Below are positions 49,009-57,045 of a stretch of 64,000 bases of DNA, piece after piece (positions within the stretch are counted from its first letter, which is position 1; every line of letters begins with the position of its first letter). The translations under genes were made by a program, and so were the position numbers. Source of the stretch: Martinezella hainanensis (GTDB taxonomy: Bacteria > Pseudomonadota > Alphaproteobacteria > Rhizobiales > Rhizobiaceae); NCBI RefSeq assembly GCF_900094555.1, contig NZ_FMAC01000001.1:434001-498000 (forward strand), written 5' to 3'. Below the pieces are notes generated by a model. It worked only from the letters and a program-made list of their open reading frames with translations, was not told the origin of the DNA and made no database searches.

Positions 49009-49437
49009 TTAGCCGACCTTGAAAGCGCGCTTGGCGTCGAGCAGGTCGACGGTGCCGAGCCCTGTCTCGCGCAGCACGAAGATGCGCTCGCCATTGACGA
49101 CGCCGAGCGCGTAGCCGAAGGGACCTTCATGCGGGACGGCGGCGATATCGCCGATGCCGGCTTCGCTCGGATGGATCTCGGGCAACATGCTGGCGACGAG
49201 ATCGGCGAGATTGTCGAAGCCCGCCGCCTTCATGGTCTTCAGCGCGCCGGCGGCGGTCGAGTATTCGCCGCGAAACTGGGCGGCGCAATCGACGCCGGTG
49301 ATTGCCAGCACCAGATTGCCGGCAAGCCCCGGCCCGCAATCATGGCTGCCCCAGGCAAAGGGCGTGCGCTTCAGCCGGTCGATCTCGGCGACGAAGCAGG
49401 CGCGCCAGTTCTTGACCCTGACGAGATCGCTGTTCAT
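49009..49437 (-). CDS. NlpC/P60-like phage tail protein (DUF6950-type)
   Basis: 142 residues from ATG 49435-49437, overlapping the upstream stop as ATGA. The active-site Cys lies in FAWGSHDCGPG around residue 33. A His candidate lies later in VPHEGPFGYALG (about 102). This is the pattern of small cysteine peptidase-like proteins encoded before the tail-tip gene in many siphoviruses. It may cut peptidoglycan during DNA entry. Confidence 0.75.
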   Translation of the reverse strand: MNSDLVRVKNWRACFVAEIDRLKRTPFAWGSHDCGPGLAGNLVLAITGVDCAAQFRGEYSTAAGALKTMKAAGFDNLADLVASMLPEIHPSEAGIGDIAAVPHEGPFGYALGVVNGERIFVLRETGLGTVDLLDAKRAFKVG

Positions 49438-50054
49438 TTCTGCCCCCAGGGGATCTGCCAATTGGCGACGGTGCTGGAATAGAGGCCGAATTCATCGCCG
49501 CTGCGGCGCTTCTGGCCTTCGTAGGAGGATTTTGCCGGATTGGTGCGCTCCAGCATGGCGATGGCGGCGGATATGGCGGATATTTCGATGTCGCCATCCT
49601 GCCCCACGGCCGGCGTCTTTACCGGCGCGCCATCGGCAACGCCGAGAAAGGCGATTTCCGGCGCCGCACTCGGCAGGCGCGTGCCGGTATCGAACGACAT
49701 GTCGTGGATTTCGATCGGCGCCAGCCGCAGATCGTAGCCGCGCACGAGCTGCTGCACGGCGGGCGCGATCTGGCCGATGGTGATGGTTACGGTCTGGATC
49801 GTCAGATCCGCCGTGCGTGGGATCGGGCTCACCTGCAGATTGAGGCCGCCATAATAGGTCCGCGCCTCCGGCAGACCGGTAACACCGGAGGTGACGGTGA
49901 TGTTGATGTCGTCATCGCCGGTCCAGAGGCCGATCGAGGCCGACCCGCCGCTGGCGAGATCCTTGCCGGTGATCCAGACGAAACGACGGGGCACGAGCCC
50001 CTTGTCGCGCGCGCCGGTCAGCGCCGCGAAGAAGGCGGAGGTGATGTTTTTCAT
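49434..50054 (-). CDS. Phage tail/baseplate hub-like protein
   Basis: 206 residues, mostly beta. It resembles the DUF2163-type hub proteins encoded between distal-tail and NlpC/P60 genes: RFVWITGKDLASGGSASIGLW near the start, then YYGGLNLQVSPIPRTADLTI, then the final GQKRRSGDEFGLYSSTVANW, a phrase common at the C-terminus of such proteins. Assignment is from gene order and weak pattern recognition. Confidence 0.65.
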   Translation of the reverse strand: MKNITSAFFAALTGARDKGLVPRRFVWITGKDLASGGSASIGLWTGDDDINITVTSGVTGLPEARTYYGGLNLQVSPIPRTADLTIQTVTITIGQIAPAVQQLVRGYDLRLAPIEIHDMSFDTGTRLPSAAPEIAFLGVADGAPVKTPAVGQDGDIEISAISAAIAMLERTNPAKSSYEGQKRRSGDEFGLYSSTVANWQIPWGQK

Positions 50055-50057
50055 CGT

Positions 50058-50702
50058 CTATTTCTTCTGGATGATCTTGAAGGTGGCGCCCGAGGTGATC
50101 GGGCCGGTCGCGGTGCCGGGATTGTGGCTGCCCGGCATGACCAGGCATTTGCAGGCCGGCAGCAGCAGCGTCACGCCGAGACCGGCGGCAAAGCCGACAG
50201 GCAGATGCGGGAAGACGCCGAAGACGGGCGTTATCCCCTGCCCGCTGGCATCAACCGTTTCCGAAATTTCGAGAAAGGCATAGCGGCCGCCATAGCCGAC
50301 CTGCATCTTGTCGCCAACGGTCAGCCGATAACCGGCTGGCAGGCCCTTGAGGCTGAGCGAGGCATTGTCGGCCCCGAGTGCTGCGACGCTGACCGCGGCG
50401 CTCCCGAGCTTCGTTCCATCGGGGTCGGCCTGCGGATATTTCGACAGCGGATCATAAAGAAAAAGCGCCTCCTGGGCGCCGTGTAGCTTGCGGATGCGGG
50501 CGGCAATCTGCTTCGCCTCCGCATTGTACATGTCGGCCAGCGTCACCGTGCCGGTCCAGAGCGGCGGCGCCAGCTCCGCCTGCCAGACCCGGCCATCGCC
50601 GGAGCCGGAAAGCTCGTCATTGCGCTGAATGTCCCAGACGATGCTGGAGATCTTCAGAAGATCGGCAAAGGCCGGCAGGCTATAGGGATAGGAAACGGCC
50701 AT
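50058..50702 (-). CDS. Phage tail protein (distal-tail-like)
   Basis: 214 residues, no domain recognised with certainty. Motifs are WQAELAPPLWTGTVTLADMY and LFLYDPLSKYPQADPDG. Its start overlaps the tape-measure stop by one base (TGATG), and the hub-like gene follows by three bases. Position directly after the tape measure is that of distal tail proteins in siphoviruses. Confidence 0.6.
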   Translation of the reverse strand: MAVSYPYSLPAFADLLKISSIVWDIQRNDELSGSGDGRVWQAELAPPLWTGTVTLADMYNAEAKQIAARIRKLHGAQEALFLYDPLSKYPQADPDGTKLGSAAVSVAALGADNASLSLKGLPAGYRLTVGDKMQVGYGGRYAFLEISETVDASGQGITPVFGVFPHLPVGFAAGLGVTLLLPACKCLVMPGSHNPGTATGPITSGATFKIIQKK

Positions 50703-53110
50703 CAGCGCCTCCGGGGATTGCGGTTGATCTGCGCGACGCGATCGGGAAGCTGCTGATTGAAATCATTCAGCCCCTGCCGCGTCGAACTTTGCGCTTCCGA
50801 TTGCGCGACATTCTTCACATAGGCCTTGAGATTGCCGTCCTCATCGACGGAAACGCCGACCGTAACATGCACCCCGGAAGCGGAACCGGAGGCATCGTTC
50901 TGATTGTCAGCCCGGAGGCGACGAACGGGAACGGCAACATCCGGCTGTGCCCGCAACAATTGCGGCCCGCCTTCCCCGACCACGCCGCCATCGGCATAGC
51001 CGCGCCGGCCAAGCCGCATCGCCTCGACAACGCCGACGCCGCCCGCCCGGGCAATATCCTTCTGGCTCCAGACGACCTCGCCGGCGTGAACGATGCCGGC
51101 CGGCTCATGCTTGCCGCCAGGGCCGGTATAGCCGCCGTCGGCCCAGAGGCCGGGAATACCGCTCGCGACGGCCGCTGCCGCCTGCGGCGATCGCGCCAGA
51201 ATGCCGAGATCCAGCCCGCCACCTCCGCCAAAGAGCCCGCCAAAGATGCCACCGCCACCGAACAGCCCGCCGCCTGCGGCGGCGCTGTTGACCTTGAACA
51301 GGCTGTTGAGGACATCGTTCAGCAACCTATCGGAAATCTTGGTAAGCACGGAAATCGCCGCCTTCCCCAGGGATTTCCAAAGGCCCTCGCCATTGCGCAA
51401 GCCGCTGACCAGCGTCGAGGCGAAATCGCCGGCAAGCTCGCGGGCATATTTCAGCTGCTCATTGTAGCGAATGATATTGGCCGAGGCCGAATTCATGTCG
51501 ACCGGCAGGCCATATTGCTTCTGTGTCGAGGCGACCGTTTGATCGATGGTCGAGCGGCCCATCTGCTCCTGCTGGAACCGGATATCGCCCGCAAGTTTCT
51601 GCAGCGCCTGCGCCTCAGCGACACGCCGATAGGCATCAGCCTGGTCATTGGCCGCTTTCGTCAATTGCGGCATTTGCGCCAATTGTACCGCGCAGCTCTT
51701 CTGAAGCTCGTCCTGACTTTGCTTCAGCGTGACAACCTTCGACTTCACATTCTCCGTTGCGGCAGCGGATTGAGTGGAGGTCTGCGTGCCAAGTTTCGTC
51801 TGTTCGGTGTAAGTTTGAGAGGACTTCGTGAGGCCATCCACTGCGTCTTTCTGATCCCGTATAACCTTATTCGAACCGGCGTCCACGAGAGACGTTGCCT
51901 TGCTGTCGCCAACTGGCACAACAGCTGCTGCAGTAGACCAATTCTGAAGGTCGCTCTGCGTTCTCGCCGCTTTATTTTCAATAGCAATCTGCGGGGTGGT
52001 CACTACTTTGCCCGCCGCTTGCGCCGTCTCAGGCAAGCCAGAAAGACGCCTCTTATACGCGTCTTGAGCTTGCTCTTGGTATCTTTTTATTAAACTGACA
52101 GAATTTATTAGAGGTCTGCTGGCTTCGTCCAACGACGCCGCCAGCCGACCAAGTTCATCGTCACCGTTTTCAGCGTATGCTTTCTTGGAGAGCTCTACGA
52201 TCTTTTGAATATCGTCAACCGTCAATCTACGGGTATTGGCCCGGTCCTGGAAATCTTCGTAGGCGACCCCGAAATCATGTAATTTCGACTCAGGATATAC
52301 GGAAGCCCTATTAAGCTTCCATGCCATGCTCTCATTATCAGAACTGACATTATGTACGGTGTCCGCAATCGCCGCCCAGTTCGTAGTCAACACGCCAGTT
52401 ACTTTGGTAACAAGATCACTAATGTCCTTCGCCTGTTTGATTTGGTCCGCGTATTCCTTTGCAGCTGGGATTTCATCACCGAAACGGTCTGCTAGATATC
52501 GGGCATCCGCATCTTGAGCATCAAGGCTTTCTCCTGCCCTTTCTCTGATTGCTGAAGGACGGATATAATTCGCTCCATTTCCTGCTGCCGCTGCCGCCTC
52601 ACCCCCGAGACCATTAATTCGCCCTCCTCCTTGTATAAGCAGAAAAGCGGCCACGCCGAGACCAACATCCTTCCAATCAATCTGCGGCGGTTCGCTGAAC
52701 TTAAAACCCGGCTGAGCAATGGCATTCACAGCCCAACTTTGCGTTAATGTGCTAGGGCCTTGGTTGTTGGATGTCGCGCCACCATTTTGTGTTTTATCGT
52801 CAACTGATTGAACAGATGGCGTACTTGCGCCGGTGTCAGCATTTATTGCGACTAAAAAGCTTTTTGCTTTACCCGCGTTACCTGCGACGGCGCCATAGCT
52901 GTCCACGAGATTCAACGCTTGCGCATTTGCTTTTCCGATAGCACCACTTGCGAGACTTGCGCGCGCACTTACGACATCAAATGCTCGGGAAGTCGCGCCA
53001 GCCGCCTTTTGTGTCCGGGTCGCTGCCGAGCTAAAATCATCCAAGCTCGCGGTAGCAGCATCGACGCCAGCGGTAGAAATCTGAATTCCCAATTTTGTAA
53101 TATCTTGCAC
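50702..53110 (-). CDS. Phage tail tape measure protein
   Basis: 802 residues from GTG 53108-53110, with AAAGGAG six bases upstream. The N-terminus (LGIQISTAGVDAATASLDDF) is typical of tape-measure proteins. The C-terminus has the usual GLWADGGYTGPGGKHEPAG region followed by IVHAGEVVW and an Ala/Gly-rich membrane-like area. The protein sets tail length and may enter the host envelope with the DNA. The 5' part, about 53110-51750, is visibly less GC-rich than the 3' part and continues the low-GC character of the cassette upstream, suggesting a mosaic gene. Confidence 0.85.
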   Translation of the reverse strand: MQDITKLGIQISTAGVDAATASLDDFSSAATRTQKAAGATSRAFDVVSARASLASGAIGKANAQALNLVDSYGAVAGNAGKAKSFLVAINADTGASTPSVQSVDDKTQNGGATSNNQGPSTLTQSWAVNAIAQPGFKFSEPPQIDWKDVGLGVAAFLLIQGGGRINGLGGEAAAAAGNGANYIRPSAIRERAGESLDAQDADARYLADRFGDEIPAAKEYADQIKQAKDISDLVTKVTGVLTTNWAAIADTVHNVSSDNESMAWKLNRASVYPESKLHDFGVAYEDFQDRANTRRLTVDDIQKIVELSKKAYAENGDDELGRLAASLDEASRPLINSVSLIKRYQEQAQDAYKRRLSGLPETAQAAGKVVTTPQIAIENKAARTQSDLQNWSTAAAVVPVGDSKATSLVDAGSNKVIRDQKDAVDGLTKSSQTYTEQTKLGTQTSTQSAAATENVKSKVVTLKQSQDELQKSCAVQLAQMPQLTKAANDQADAYRRVAEAQALQKLAGDIRFQQEQMGRSTIDQTVASTQKQYGLPVDMNSASANIIRYNEQLKYARELAGDFASTLVSGLRNGEGLWKSLGKAAISVLTKISDRLLNDVLNSLFKVNSAAAGGGLFGGGGIFGGLFGGGGGLDLGILARSPQAAAAVASGIPGLWADGGYTGPGGKHEPAGIVHAGEVVWSQKDIARAGGVGVVEAMRLGRRGYADGGVVGEGGPQLLRAQPDVAVPVRRLRADNQNDASGSASGVHVTVGVSVDEDGNLKAYVKNVAQSEAQSSTRQGLNDFNQQLPDRVAQINRNPRRR

Positions 53111-53305
53111 CGATACTCCTTTCGAGAACCTGATGTGAGATGCTGCGTTTCTGTCAAAGGAAACGACGCAGCGATTGCTTTCGTTGCTTAATCAGTTGCT
53201 ATCCAAAAGAGCCAAGTGGACGTTTCCAATCGATTGGCTGCCCAGCTCCACTTGTGCGCGCAATATCTTCCTCCTAAGACTGTTTCAACAACCTTTGGAG
53301 GCAAC

Positions 53306-53692
53306 ATGCGTCGATTAATTTTCGCAACTTTCATGTGCACGATTAGCAGCATTGCTATCGCTGGCGACGACCAAAAACTCGAAGAACTAACGACCGCGTT
53401 TATTAATGCCAGTTACGCCAGCCTGAGTGCCGCCTATTTCTGCCGGGATGGCATCGGCGTTGATTCATATCTAAAGGTGCGCAAGGCAGTTGAAGCGGGA
53501 TTGGTCAATATAACCGGAAACGTCGACGTTGCGCGCAAGATTATGGATGAATGGGAAAAAAAGATGGCGCGCGACCCACTTTACAAGAGTCCCAAGGTCA
53601 CGGCTGATAAATGTAGTGATTTACTGATGGAGCGATATCACAAACTGGATGCGGCTTTCGATGCTATTGCAAATAGGAAAAATACGCGCTGA
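53306..53692 (+). CDS. Small secreted protein with two conserved cysteines (cassette copy A)
   Basis: 128 residues from ATG 53306, with TTGGAGG upstream. Signal peptide MRRLIFATFMCTISSIAIA, cleaved before GDDQ. The mature part is helical with cysteines in AYFCRDGIG (about residue 49) and TADKCSDLL (about 103). It is antisense to the late phage operon. Its sequence is clearly related to the gene at 55333: compare SLSAAYFCRDGIGVDSYLK with NLSATYLCRNVAGVDIYLK. I do not recognise the family. A disulfide between the two cysteines in the periplasm is likely. Confidence 0.75.
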   Translation: MRRLIFATFMCTISSIAIAGDDQKLEELTTAFINASYASLSAAYFCRDGIGVDSYLKVRKAVEAGLVNITGNVDVARKIMDEWEKKMARDPLYKSPKVTADKCSDLLMERYHKLDAAFDAIANRKNTR

Positions 53693-53703
53693 CACTTTGA
53701 TGG

Positions 53704-54414
53704 ATGCCTGAAAGCGCAATAGTCATGGGGGTTCTCAAGCTCGCAGAACTTGTAATATCTGTCACTGGACCACCTTTTGATTTCATGCGAGAGAATGCCG
53801 CAAAGCTATTCGCGGGAATTTTGATGAAGCTGATTTCTGGTCTAATCGCAGCGGTTATCGCCGTGCTGCTGCTGAACAATTATGGCTTCTTCGATCCGCC
53901 GATCGTAAAAGCTTGCGAGGAACGCATGATGGGCTACTTCATTGCGCCATCGAGCTACAAGCGTCTCGGGTACATCTTGTCGGAAAGGCCATTTTCGAAG
54001 TCTGAAATCGAGAAGAGATATTTGATGGATGACGCAACATTGGAAACCTTAGGCGCCGAAGCGGCTGCCCGAATGAAGGTTTACCAGAATTTGATACGAA
54101 CAGAAGGTCCAGGCTTTTTTAAAGAAGGTGGCCTGAACCCTACAGTTCACTCAGGTATAATAGAGTTCAGAATAAAGAATAAAGACAATGAGTTTGTAAA
54201 TGTTCTTACTGACTGTAAATACTACTCAGACGACGGAAGTATCTCCGGAATGAGAATATACGACGTACATCCAATGGATGTCGGCAATTCGAACCTGCTT
54301 CAGGTGATTCAAGATCGGACTGAACTATCAACTGAAGAGCAGCAAAGATATGCCGAACCAATAGCCCCATATCGAGGTTGGCTCCACGACATATGGAGGC
54401 GGCTCGTTAATTGA
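53704..54414 (+). CDS. Membrane-anchored protein of the cassette (copy A)
   Basis: 236 residues from ATG 53704, 11 bases after the previous stop. One strong membrane helix covers about residues 38-58 (LMKLISGLIAAVIAVLLLNN). The rest, about 180 residues, would lie outside the cytoplasm if the N-terminus is inside. Recognisable points are KACEERMMGYFIAPSSYKRL (about 66) and VLTDCKYYSDDGS (about 170). The same two landmarks occur in the broken gene at 54709-55189, which instead has a lipoprotein anchor. No family is recognised. It pairs with the secreted protein upstream. Confidence 0.7.
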   Translation: MPESAIVMGVLKLAELVISVTGPPFDFMRENAAKLFAGILMKLISGLIAAVIAVLLLNNYGFFDPPIVKACEERMMGYFIAPSSYKRLGYILSERPFSKSEIEKRYLMDDATLETLGAEAAARMKVYQNLIRTEGPGFFKEGGLNPTVHSGIIEFRIKNKDNEFVNVLTDCKYYSDDGSISGMRIYDVHPMDVGNSNLLQVIQDRTELSTEEQQRYAEPIAPYRGWLHDIWRRLVN

Positions 54415-54439
54415 AGTGTCTCCGGAAGAACTTTAACAC

Positions 54440-54540
54440 CTACCCCGCCTCCCGCACGCCCTGATCGCCGCGGGCTCCTCCACCGCCCGGCAACAGCGCC
54501 CATCCATCGCCTTTCAGTACGATGATGTCCTCGCGGAATT
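54440..54540 (-). pseudogene. Remnant of the 3' end of the tail chaperone gene (duplicate)
   Basis: Read on the minus strand, this stretch encodes a degenerate copy of the last 32 codons of the chaperone extension at 55746. It contains REDIIVLKGDGWALL and ends in REAG before a TAG stop, compared with REDVAVLKVMDGRYC and REA in the intact gene. At DNA level the shared words include CGCCCTGATCGCC, CTCCTCCACC and AGCGCCCATCCATC. It lies between the two cassette copies and is not expressed as a gene; it records how the duplication arose. Confidence 0.8.
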
Positions 54541-54708
54541 ACGGTGACACTACACTCAAATAAGAACGCATGTCCTATCTGGCCCACCGATACGCTTGCC
54601 ATTTTATCGCCAAGAACATTTAGAGAACAATCTTATTGACATGCATGATATAGGATGCAACGTTCACCGAAGTTGCAATTGTTAAAAATACTACCTAGCG
54701 GAACTATA

Positions 54709-55189
54709 ATGCACCTTCACCGAACGAAGCCTATAGCGAGCATCATGTGCCTAGTGGCTAGCGCATTGCTCTTAAACAGCTGCGACTTGTTTCATTCGAA
54801 ACTTGTCACGGCCTGCGAGACAGTTCTCAAACAGCGCCTGCTCTCGTCGGCGGAATATAAACGCATCAAAGTTTCCGAACTCGACGAATAGAAAATTGCT
54901 CGAAAGCTATCTCGTCACGAGACAACAGCGATCCAAAGCGTCGGGCTACCCGCTAGCCATAGACGATGCGTGGATTCAAACCGAACTGAAGGCGTTTGAT
55001 AATGGCATCTCAAGACCTTCTTTTTTCAGTGCATCGATAGTTTATGAGACGCTCAATGATCTTCAAGAGCCGGTGAGGCACCTTGCGAAGTGTGTATATG
55101 TCGGCAACAAAAGCGACTCGTCTCTCAAGTGGGAAGTTGACACCACCCTGGATGGGCTGACCGGCATAGAGTGGCGCTTCAGCAATTAG
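54709..55189 (+). pseudogene. Frameshifted lipoprotein of the cassette (copy B)
   Basis: The frame starting at ATG 54709 encodes a lipoprotein signal with lipobox SALLLNSC, then VTACETVLKQRLLSSAEYKR, and stops at TAG 54889-54891. The next frame carries on with KLLESYLVTRQQRS and later HLAKCVYVGNKSDSS to 55189. Both parts match the landmarks of the intact gene at 53704 (ACE...SSYKR and LTDCKYYSDDGS). A one-base change near 54885 would join them, so this is most likely a broken gene. A sequencing error or programmed slippage near the AAAA at 54892 cannot be excluded. Confidence 0.7.
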
Positions 55190-55332
55190 AAGTCATATTA
55201 GATCGGCTGCCTGACCAAACCAAGGCCATCACTGAGAAAATAGCGCACGTCACTGTAATTCAAATTCGCGCAGTACTTGTATTTCTTCCCACATCCCGTT
55301 AGCATCGATTTAGGTTGAAATTGTGGCGGACA

Positions 55333-55704
55333 ATGCGCGGAATTGTTGCAATTATATGCCTATGCCTTCTGGGCGGCAGCGCTTTTGCCGGCAGCACCAA
55401 AACTAGCGATGCTAGCGCGGACGTGCTGATCAAAGCCCTCCATGACAATTTAAGTGCCACCTATCTATGCCGAAACGTTGCGGGCGTAGACATATACTTG
55501 AAAGCGCGTAGCACAGTCGAAGCTACGATGCTGAAATTTTCAAAGAACGCAGACCTCACTCAAAAAGCTCTGGCAAAATGGGAAGGCGAATTCCAAAAGA
55601 ACGCAGGTTATCGAAACCCTAACATTTCAGTTGATGAATGTAAGGTTTTGCTAAAGGGACGACTTGAGAAACTCAAAGCAGCTTTAGATTCCTTTCTGCA
55701 GTAA
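55333..55704 (+). CDS. Small secreted protein with two conserved cysteines (cassette copy B)
   Basis: 123 residues from ATG 55333; TTG codons at 55315 and 55321 are alternatives. Signal peptide MRGIVAIICLCLLGGSAFA, cleaved before GSTK. Cysteines lie in TYLCRNVAG (about 49) and SVDECKVLL (about 102), matching copy A in place and surrounding residues. Further matches are AKWEGEFQKNAGYRNPNIS with EWEKKMARDPLYKSPKVT. It is antisense to the late operon and 42 bases from the end of the chaperone gene. Function unknown. Confidence 0.72.
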   Translation: MRGIVAIICLCLLGGSAFAGSTKTSDASADVLIKALHDNLSATYLCRNVAGVDIYLKARSTVEATMLKFSKNADLTQKALAKWEGEFQKNAGYRNPNISVDECKVLLKGRLEKLKAALDSFLQ

Positions 55705-55745
55705 CAACGCTCGTTGTTTCGCTTTCATCGTCAGAACTCGTACTA

Positions 55746-56108
55746 TCACGCCTCCCGCGCCCTGATCGCCTCCGTCTCCTCCTCCACCACCTGGCAATAG
55801 CGCCCATCCATCACCTTCAGCACGGCGACGTCCTCACGGCGCAGCAGGTTGCCGGTCAGTTGCAGCCAGGCCAGCATTTCCTGGTGGGAGAGCGGCGCCG
55901 GGCCGGAAAATCCGGAAGCCTGCGCCGAGCGCAGGTCCCAGAACCAGTCCCAGAGCGCATGGCCGGCCTCCGGCACCTCGGCCTCCGGGCTGATAAGCTC
56001 GAAGGCCTCGTTGCGCTCGCGCCGGGTCTCGCCGTTCGCGTCACGCACGCAATCATAGCGTGCGACGATCCTTACGGCTTCTGAAAGCCCTTCGGCAAGC
56101 TCTTCATA
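55746..56108 (-). CDS. Tail assembly chaperone extension (GT frame, made by -1 frameshift)
   Basis: This frame lacks a convincing start of its own and overlaps the end of the chaperone gene upstream. A -1 slip at AAATTTT (minus strand, plus positions 56108-56114) joins residue 122 of the upstream gene to YEELAEGLSEAVRIVARYD and 101 further residues, giving a fusion of about 242 residues. The extension includes AFELISPEAEVPEAGHALWD and WLQLTGNLLRREDVAVLKV. G and GT products chaperone the tape measure in many long-tailed phages. Here the tape-measure gene lies downstream but is separated by the antisense cassettes. Confidence 0.82.
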   Translation of the reverse strand, partial: YEELAEGLSEAVRIVARYDCVRDANGETRRERNEAFELISPEAEVPEAGHALWDWFWDLRSAQASGFSGPAPLSHQEMLAWLQLTGNLLRREDVAVLKVMDGRYCQVVEEETEAIRAREA

Positions 56109-56473
56109 AAATTTGCGCGGTCCTCCGAGGCGCCGGCCACCTGATCGTAGATCCAGCCGGCTTCCTCGACGACTTCGCGGGCCTTCTCGAAGGAGAGCAG
56201 CGGCTGCTCGCCCTTCCACTGCTGCTCGCCCCAGCTCCAGGAAGCGATGGCGGCGGCGGCTTTGTCGAGATATTCGGCCTCGACCTTGCTGGTCGTCAGC
56301 TTCTTCTTGCGGCTGGCGAGGAAGCGGTCACTATGTTGGCGAACGATCTTCTTCACCTCGTTGCTCTCGGCAGAGCGGATCATGAAGGAGATGCCGAGCG
56401 GCTCTTCGGTGGCCGGATGCAGGAGCTGCAGCTCGAACAGATCTTCGGAATTGACGAGACTGGAGATATCCAA
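56072..56473 (-). CDS. Tail assembly chaperone (G-like)
   Basis: 133 residues, between the tail-tube gene and the tape measure, the standard place of the G chaperone. It starts MDISSLVNSEDLFELQLLHP and has a lysine-rich centre (LASRKKKLTTSKVEAEYLDK). It ends NFMKSLPKGFQKP. The codons AAT TTT for residues 121-122 form the slippery heptamer A-AAT-TTT that feeds the extension frame. The last 11 residues are used only by the unshifted product. Confidence 0.85.
   Translation of the reverse strand: MDISSLVNSEDLFELQLLHPATEEPLGISFMIRSAESNEVKKIVRQHSDRFLASRKKKLTTSKVEAEYLDKAAAAIASWSWGEQQWKGEQPLLSFEKAREVVEEAGWIYDQVAGASEDRANFMKSLPKGFQKP
56108..56114 (-). other. Programmed -1 ribosomal frameshift site
   Basis: The minus strand reads GC AAATTTT ATG. 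In the chaperone frame this is A AAT TTT, the X XXY YYZ type of slippery heptamer. The -1 frame then opens for 120 codons to 55746. The arrangement matches the G/GT frameshift known from lambda and most long-tailed phages. Confidence 0.85.
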
Positions 56474-56556
56474 GGAAACACCTTATCGGTTGGGACATGT
56501 GAAAGCGGCCGCGCGCCGCAGGAGAGCGACGCGCGCAAGGTTCCGAAAGATCGCGC

Positions 56557-57042
56557 TTACGGCGTGGTGACGGGATCGACGCGGATCGGCAGCTGGTTGA
56601 GGCCGATCTTGAACTTCTCCAGATCGAAATCGTCGGAGCCGCCGCCGGGATAGAGCGGGCCGGAAACGACGCCGCGCGAATAGAACACCGTGTTGGTCTT
56701 GCCCTGCGGCGCGTCGTTGCGCTCGACCTTGATCGCCATGTTGTTGATGTTCAGGGGATCGCCGAAGGTGCGCAGGATGTCCTGGCCCGGATCGTCGGCG
56801 ATGGAGGCGACTTCGAGCTCCGGATCGCCGGCGTTGGAAACGCCCTTCTGCTTCTGCTGCACCGGCTCATCCAGCGTATTGTAGTTGTTGATGGTGGATT
56901 CCGAGCCGAAATCACCGACCTTGCCGACCTTGCCCACCTGCACCCAGGTCAGCGCGGCATAGGCGGTGGCCGTCAGATCGGTATTCTGGGGCGTCTCGCA
57001 TACGTAGACTTTCGAGCCCTTCTTCGTGCTTTTATTCGCCAT
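56557..57042 (-). CDS. Phage major tail (tube) protein
   Basis: 161 residues. It lies between the tail-terminator-like gene and the chaperones, the standard place of the tube protein. The sequence has the expected beta-rich style with a KVGDFGSESTINNYNTLDEP segment (about 41-60), the EVASIADDPGQDIL segment, and late VFYSRGVVSGPLYPGGGSDD. Repeated copies of this protein would build the tail tube around the tape measure. Confidence 0.78.
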   Translation of the reverse strand: MANKSTKKGSKVYVCETPQNTDLTATAYAALTWVQVGKVGKVGDFGSESTINNYNTLDEPVQQKQKGVSNAGDPELEVASIADDPGQDILRTFGDPLNINNMAIKVERNDAPQGKTNTVFYSRGVVSGPLYPGGGSDDFDLEKFKIGLNQLPIRVDPVTTP

Positions 57043-57045
57043 GGA

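Noticed and set aside
50789..52093. Plus-strand open frame opposite the tape measure
   Set aside because: Antisense shadow; no start signal and no domain.
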